Origin: an uncultured Pedobacter sp.
Lineage (GTDB): Bacteria; Bacteroidota; Bacteroidia; Sphingobacteriales; Sphingobacteriaceae
DNA: 52,841 nt
Assembly: GCF_913776295.1 (NCBI RefSeq)
Contig: NZ_CAJYOJ010000027.1
Span: 1 to 52,841 of the forward strand
Direction of reading: 5' to 3'
The position numbers and the translations under genes are program-made. The notes beneath the pieces are model-generated. The model did no database searches, was not told the origin of the DNA, and saw only the letters and a list, made by a program, of their open reading frames with translations. Of the stretch, positions 45,948 through 52,841 are shown piece after piece; position 1 is the first letter of the stretch; each line of letters starts with the position of its first letter.

Positions 45948-46403
45948 TTAAAACAGTTCTAAAACAACAACCAGTTGCAGTATAACATTCGCATAAATCC
46001 CGGCCAATACATCATCAGCCATTACGCCCCAGCCACCCGGTAAAACCTCTAATTTGCGGATACCAAATGGTTTAAGGATATCAAAAAACCTAAAAAGTAA
46101 TAGACCGATTAAGGTATATTGCCATTTTAAAGGTATAAACAGTAGTGTAATGCACATTCCGGCCACTTCATCAATTACTACCCGGTTATGGTCTTTACCC
46201 CAAATCTCCTCTACCCGGTCGGCACTCATGATTCCGATCATCACAATCAACATGGTGAAAAGTACCGGCCATAAATAGGGGTTACTGTAAGGCCTCTGGG
46301 AAAGTTGCCAGCAGATACAGGTTGCTATTGCAGCATAAGTGCCTGCACCTTTGCCGATATAGCCTATTCCCAGAGCCGTTGATATAAATTTGTGGATAAA
46401 CAC
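45948..46403 (-). CDS. pgpA: PgpA-type phosphatase, probable PI-phosphate phosphatase
   Basis: A 151-aa membrane protein with all PgpA motifs: GKGAGTYA (18-25), DHNRVVIDEVAG, RFFDILKPFGI and GGWGVMADDVLAG. PgpA normally dephosphorylates phosphatidylglycerophosphate. In this operon it sits with inositol-3-phosphate synthase and the phosphatidyltransferase, so it more likely removes phosphate from PI-phosphate to give PI, as proposed for inositol-lipid loci of Bacteroides. It overlaps the inositol-phosphate synthase gene by one base. A housekeeping role in phosphatidylglycerol synthesis cannot be excluded. Confidence 0.9.
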   Translation of the reverse strand: MFIHKFISTALGIGYIGKGAGTYAAIATCICWQLSQRPYSNPYLWPVLFTMLIVMIGIMSADRVEEIWGKDHNRVVIDEVAGMCITLLFIPLKWQYTLIGLLLFRFFDILKPFGIRKLEVLPGGWGVMADDVLAGIYANVILQLVVVLELF

Positions 46404-47728
46404 TATACGGTTTCTATTAATTCTTCTTCGTAATCCTGGCCTAAATGAGTGATCAATTCTTCGCCCATGATGTAACGTAAGGTATTCTGAAGTTTCATTA
46501 ACTGTTTAAAAATGTCGTTTTCTGCAGGTACACCCGGAATCGTTTGTGGTGATTTCAGGTAGAATGATAACCATTCCTGAATGCCCGACATATTAGCGCG
46601 TTTCGCCAGATCGATAAACAATGCAAGGTCCAGTACAATCGGTGCGGCTAAAATCGAATCACGGCAAAGGAAATTGATTTTGATCTGCATTTTATAACCC
46701 AGCCAGCCGAAAATATCAATGTTATCCCAGCTTTCTTTGTTATCACCGTGAGGCGGATAATAGTTGATCCTGATTTTGTGGTACATCTCGCCATATAAAT
46801 CGGGATTTACTTCTGGTTTAAAAATATCTTCCAACACGCCTAGTTTTGATACTTCCTTGGTTTTAAAATTATCCGGATCGTCTAACACTAAACCGTCGCG
46901 GTTACCCAGAATATTATCAGAGAACCAACCGTTTACACCCAACGAGCGTGCCGCCAAACCCGGTGCTAAAATGGTTTTCATCAAGGTTTGACCGGTTTTG
47001 AAATCTTTACCGGCAATTGGGGTATCGGTTTCTTTAGCCAGTTCAATTAAAGCAGGAATATCCACCGTTAAGTTTGGCGCGCCGTTGGCAAATGGTATTC
47101 CCAATTTTAAAGCAGCATAAGCATAAATCATACTTGGTGCAATGCGCGGATCGTTATCTCTTAAACCCTGCTCAAAGGCCGCCAATGATTCATGTACTTC
47201 AGAGGGTTCGAAATAAATTTCGGTAGAACCACACCAAACCAATACGATCCTATCGCAGTGGTTTACAGCCTTGAAGTTTTTGATATCATCCATTACGGCC
47301 AAAGCCAGTTCGTAACGGTTATCGATGTCTTTAACATATTTACCATCCAGGTTTTTTACATAATTCCTGTCAAACGCGGCGCGCATCGGTTTAATAGCCT
47401 GTAATTCCTCGCGTACATCGCGCAACAGGTTGGCATCCAGCACACGGGCATTCAATGCTGCCTCGTAAACATTGTCTTCATATACGTCCCATCCACCAAA
47501 AACCAGGTCATCAAGATTGGCTAAGGGAACAAAATCTTTAATTTTTGGCTCCTTTTTTTCGGTTCTTTTACCTAAACGGATAGTCCCCATCTGTGTTAAC
47601 GAACCGATAGGTTTTGAAATGCCTTTTTTTATCGCGGCCACTCCGGCAATCATTGTTGTTGCTACAGCGCCGAGTCCTGGCATTAATATGCCCAGTTTAC
47701 CTTCGGCTGCTTTTACTTGTTGTTTCAT
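46403..47728 (-). CDS. ino1: Inositol-3-phosphate synthase
   Basis: A 441-aa protein of the myo-inositol-1-phosphate synthase family. The N-terminal nucleotide-binding loop GLGAVATTMIAG (about 19-30) and the motifs VWCGSTEIYF, FANGAPNLTVDIPA, GKDFKTGQT and LGNRDG, which line the NAD and glucose-6-phosphate sites, are present. It converts glucose-6-phosphate to inositol-3-phosphate, which the phosphatidyltransferase encoded three genes later would use. It follows the ketosphinganine reductase candidate by 18 nt. Its presence inside a ceramide operon is the strongest sign that this organism makes inositol sphingolipids. Confidence 0.95.
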   Translation of the reverse strand: MKQQVKAAEGKLGILMPGLGAVATTMIAGVAAIKKGISKPIGSLTQMGTIRLGKRTEKKEPKIKDFVPLANLDDLVFGGWDVYEDNVYEAALNARVLDANLLRDVREELQAIKPMRAAFDRNYVKNLDGKYVKDIDNRYELALAVMDDIKNFKAVNHCDRIVLVWCGSTEIYFEPSEVHESLAAFEQGLRDNDPRIAPSMIYAYAALKLGIPFANGAPNLTVDIPALIELAKETDTPIAGKDFKTGQTLMKTILAPGLAARSLGVNGWFSDNILGNRDGLVLDDPDNFKTKEVSKLGVLEDIFKPEVNPDLYGEMYHKIRINYYPPHGDNKESWDNIDIFGWLGYKMQIKINFLCRDSILAAPIVLDLALFIDLAKRANMSGIQEWLSFYLKSPQTIPGVPAENDIFKQLMKLQNTLRYIMGEELITHLGQDYEEELIETV

Positions 47729-47746
47729 TCTATTTTTATTTAAAAT

Positions 47747-48732
47747 CTATAACCAATTATGTTTACGGTACCAGCTAATGGTTTCATTTAATCCCTCTTC
47801 CAATCCGAACCGGGGCGTAAAACCAAAGTCTTTCTGAATGTTTTTTATGTCACAGCCCCAGTTAAGGGCGGTAAGTTCTTTTATCTTATCTACATTTAAG
47901 GCCGGGGTCTTATTGAATACGCGATACAATCGCTCCATCCCCCAGGCAAAGCCCTTTATTATCTGCAGGGGTACATTTACAATCAATGTGTTTTTGTTTA
48001 ATGCTTTACGTACGTGGTCAGCCAGCGCAGACCGGTTATACACCGCCCCGTCAGATACATTGTAACTTTTGCCAACCACATCAGAGGAAAGTGCCCTTAT
48101 AATGATATCGGCCAGATCTGTAGCATACACAAAGCTCAATTCCTGTTCTTGTTTGCCTATATACAGTTCCAGACCAGCTTTAATCGTTTTAATTAAGATA
48201 AAAATGTCTTTCTCACGTGGACCGTAAACTGCTGTTGGCCTGAAGCTAATTAATGGCAGATTCTGAATCCTGGCCAGGTACGTTTCAGCTAATGCTTTGC
48301 TGATCCCATAATGGGTTACCGGATTTGAGGGGCCATCATCTGTGAGTTTTTCATTTTTTTGATTTAAGGGGCCCAGCGCAGCTAAACTACTGATGAAGAC
48401 AAACTTTTTGATGCGATGTGTAGATTTTGAGGCTGCTACTGCCAGATTCCTGGTGTAGGTTGCGTTAATTTTATTGTAATCACTTAATTGTTTTGCCTTG
48501 GTTACTGCAGCAGCATGTACAATATAATCGTACTTTTTCTCTTCGATATTCTCTTTCAGCAAATAGATCGATTCAAAATCAAGATTTACATAATTGATCT
48601 CAAAATCTTTAAGATGACCCGCAGTTGCAAGGTTACGTACATTGGCAAATACCTCCAGATTGTCGGCCAAAGCAGATTTAATCAGGTGATAGCCCACAAA
48701 CCCAGTTGCTCCCGTAATCAACACCCGCTTTT

Positions 48733-48736
<4 letters not shown>
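47747..48736 (-). CDS. NAD(P)-dependent extended SDR, candidate ketosphinganine/ketoceramide reductase (CerR-like)
   Basis: A 329-aa extended short-chain dehydrogenase with GATGFVG (9-15), Ser117 in FISSLAA, and catalytic Tyr143/Lys147 in YGISK. Similar proteins are usually annotated as sugar epimerases. Here the gene overlaps the ceramide synthase candidate by four bases and shares a transcript with serine palmitoyltransferase, matching the Caulobacter arrangement in which CerR of this family reduces the 3-keto group during ceramide formation. The assignment rests on context plus family; sugar epimerase activity is the alternative. Confidence 0.82.
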
Positions 48737-51065
<2,329 letters not shown>

Positions 51066-51596
51066 TTATATTCTTCAGTTTGTTAAACCCTGTTCTGAAA
51101 AGTTTGGTCTGCACCTAAACGCCACTTGTAGAGACTAAGTAACGATATAGATTAAGGCTACATTAACCAAACGATTTGATCACACAATTTTAACGCGGAA
51201 TTGAAAGTAAAAAAAGGTTCAAATGTGGGATATATTGGTCAAAAAGTTGGATCAATAAAATGTGACATTCAGATGAATTGACCAATTGACAATCTGACCT
51301 TTATTATAAAATGGTAAAAAGGTTAAAAACAGCCAAAAGCGTACAAAAAACAACATAAAAAACTGAATTTAAGTTAATTAAAATATAAAAAATTATTAAT
51401 CAAAAACATCAAAATCGATCAGAAATTAGTCATTTTAAAAAAATACACTTGTAAAAATAATCTTGAATACTAGATTTGCCACTACAAAATCCGACAGATA
51501 AAAGGGCAGGAACTATCCACAAAAGGGTGGCTGAAATTGTAGTGCAAAAGATGATCGAATCTGTTAAGAAATTATTAAAAAATACGGAACGATTTT
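51066..51596. promoter_or_regulatory. 531-nt divergent control region between spt and the AraC regulator
   Basis: AT-rich and long for a divergent gap. It contains a 9-bp perfect inverted repeat ATTGGTCAA (51234-51242) / TTGACCAAT (51278-51286), with nearby ATTGAC and CTGACC partial repeats. A long hairpin with 12-bp arms lies at 51475-51548, just before the AraC gene. A run of A/T from about 51300 to 51480 holds no clear hairpin. No certain -33/-7 pair was identified for either direction. It probably carries sites for the AraC protein. Confidence 0.55.
51475..51548 (+). promoter_or_regulatory. Long inverted repeat in the presumed AraC leader
   Basis: TTTGC-C-ACTACAA (51475-51487) pairs with TTGTAGTGCAAA (51537-51548), a 12-bp stem with one bulged C, enclosing 49 nt that include a smaller CCAC/GTGG hairpin. 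It ends 48 nt before the AraC start. Confidence 0.5.
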
Positions 51597-52493
51597 ATGC
51601 AACAACAGTTACTCAATAAAACTTTTTCAGAAAAAAACCACGAGGAGGCGCTTTCTTTAAATGGGGGTTTAATGGCAAAAATCCATCATAGCAATGATCC
51701 GCATTATTGCAGCTCGGAGCCTTTCCGCATATCAAGTTATGCTTTAATTCTGATCACAAAAGGGAAAATGAACGTGAGGATAAATTTCACAGAGCAGGTA
51801 TTAAATCAAAGAGATATTTTACTCGTTTTTCCTCAAGCCATTTATGAGATCAGGGAGCAGAATGATGTTTCTTTTATCAGTATCCATTTTAACAAAAGTT
51901 ATTTAAAAACCAAGGGGGTATTCTTTAATACCGGGGAAGTTTACAGAATGTTCCAGGACGGTCCCAAACATAAATTTTCACTATCAAAAGAGGACTATAC
52001 CTTCATTTACTATGATATGCTGGCGCTGCATAAAAAGCTAAATACAGCTAAGGATACCCCGCAGATTAAAAACATTGTGCATAACAGCTTTCTGGAACTG
52101 CTTTACGATCTCTTTCTTTTAAGGAACAAACAGAAAGACGCAATGCCTCTTGTACATGATAGCAAAACAGAGCTCACCAATCGTTTTCTATCGCTGGTAG
52201 CGGAGCATTTTAAAAAGGAAAAACGTGTAATTTATTATGCCAACTGCTTACGCATTACGCCAAGGCATTTATCGCAGGTGGTTAAAAAGGTAACTGATAG
52301 AACAGCCGGGGAAGTTATTGATGAAATGGTGATCAGGGAAGCGAAATTGTTACTGACCAGCCATAGAATGAATATTTCGGAAGTGGCCATGGAACTGCGT
52401 TTCAGCAACTCATCTTTTTTTGGCAAGTATTTTAAAAAGCAGACGGGGATTACCCCGTCTGAATATAAGTTATCGAATAATATTGCGGTGTAG
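51597..52493 (+). CDS. AraC-family transcriptional regulator
   Basis: A 298-aa protein. The N-terminal part (about 1-170) resembles a cupin-like ligand domain (SSYALILITKGKMNVRI; ILLVFPQAIYEI). The C-terminal pair of helix-turn-helices spans about 190-293, with RITPRHLSQVVKKVTDRTAG, AKLLLTSHRMNISEVAMELR and SNSSFFGKYFKKQTGITPSE, the classic AraC signature. It is divergent from serine palmitoyltransferase across 531 nt, so it may control the sphingolipid operon, though the gap is large. The ligand is unknown. Confidence 0.93.
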   Translation: MQQQLLNKTFSEKNHEEALSLNGGLMAKIHHSNDPHYCSSEPFRISSYALILITKGKMNVRINFTEQVLNQRDILLVFPQAIYEIREQNDVSFISIHFNKSYLKTKGVFFNTGEVYRMFQDGPKHKFSLSKEDYTFIYYDMLALHKKLNTAKDTPQIKNIVHNSFLELLYDLFLLRNKQKDAMPLVHDSKTELTNRFLSLVAEHFKKEKRVIYYANCLRITPRHLSQVVKKVTDRTAGEVIDEMVIREAKLLLTSHRMNISEVAMELRFSNSSFFGKYFKKQTGITPSEYKLSNNIAV

Positions 52494-52841
52494 GCTAATC
52501 TTTTTAATTAAGTCTGGAGAGTTGTCAGTCTGAAGGATAATTTATTTTATAAAAATCAATATAAATGACGTAACTAATTACTTATGCTATACAGCCCAGT
52601 CTTGCCTCGGCTCGCCGCCGCCGAAGGGCTCTTACTTTTTGGCATCAAAAAGTAACAAAACCGAGGCTTTGCCGAGCTCATCAATACAAATGAAAACAAC
52701 AGAAAACTATTAATAAAATGCCGGCTGAAAATTTTTCTTTTAAAGCCAGTAATAGGGCTTGGGCAGTAGAATCCGAAAAATTTGTTAGGCCGGACTTAAG
52801 TAGAACGGAGACACAGTGCGAAGGCCTTTTTGGATGGAAAT
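52494..52841. repeat. Gene-free end region holding a dispersed repeat with nested palindromes
   Basis: From about 52600 the sequence is GC-richer and structured. GCCTCGG (52604-52610) pairs with CCGAGGC (52661-52667) around a perfect hairpin TTACTTTTTG/CAAAAAGTAA (52632-52655) with a 4-nt loop. Beyond it a minus-strand frame is open from the window edge to a stop at 52681 and reads KEKFSAGILLIVFCCFHLY at its end. Elements with this content recur in Bacteroidota genomes, as far as I remember. No start codon lies inside the window, so no gene is called. Confidence 0.55.

Overview
The window looks like part of a Sphingobacteriaceae chromosome (Bacteroidota), most likely Pedobacter or a close relative. 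The grounds are a SusC/SusD pair, a serine palmitoyltransferase very close to the Sphingobacterium enzyme, giant RHS proteins with the Bacteroidota-type core, an AT-rich composition, and dispersed palindromic intergenic elements. No rRNA, tRNA, CRISPR array, transposase or prophage was seen.

Left part (1-19879, all minus strand). Six tightly packed genes encode exported proteins: an 853-aa protein with a barrel-like C-terminus, a 366-aa periplasmic protein, a small lipoprotein, a 2198-aa RHS/SpvB-like giant, a 263-aa exported protein, and a second RHS giant of at least 2757 residues whose C-terminal tip lies beyond the window. Four of the five junctions overlap or abut. The last, before the second giant, is 149 nt long with two hairpins. 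Next (20240-25178) come three paralogous secreted fibre-like proteins sharing an almost identical C-terminal cassette. A divergent orphan LytTR response regulator follows. An upstream element is duplicated in front of two transcription units of this set.

Middle part (26442-39732). This holds a DUF202 membrane protein, an FeS-type prokaryotic (6-4) photolyase, a divergent LysR/methyltransferase pair, and a small membrane protein. A TetR regulator then diverges from a SusC-SusD-metallophosphoesterase-phosphodiesterase operon, which reads as an organophosphate-scavenging locus and ends in a strong intrinsic terminator. A membrane protein of unknown function follows.

Right part (39763-51065, all minus strand). 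This appears to be a complete inositol-phosphoceramide pathway. Serine palmitoyltransferase, a GNAT-type bacterial ceramide synthase candidate and a ketosphinganine reductase candidate make ceramide. Inositol-3-phosphate synthase, a CDP-alcohol phosphatidyltransferase (PI-phosphate synthase) and a PgpA-type phosphatase make phosphatidylinositol. An Aur1/IPC-synthase-like PAP2 protein would transfer the head group to ceramide, and a fatty acid hydroxylase would 2-hydroxylate the acyl chain. A GtrA protein and a DUF5686 outer-membrane protein sit inside the operon and are candidates for lipid translocation. A divergent AraC regulator lies across a 531-nt control region rich in inverted repeats. 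The window ends in a dispersed repeat.

The most promising under-described items are the six-gene exported RHS operon, the lipid operon with its internal signal-peptide fusion and export candidates, and the duplicated regulatory element beside the LytTR regulator.
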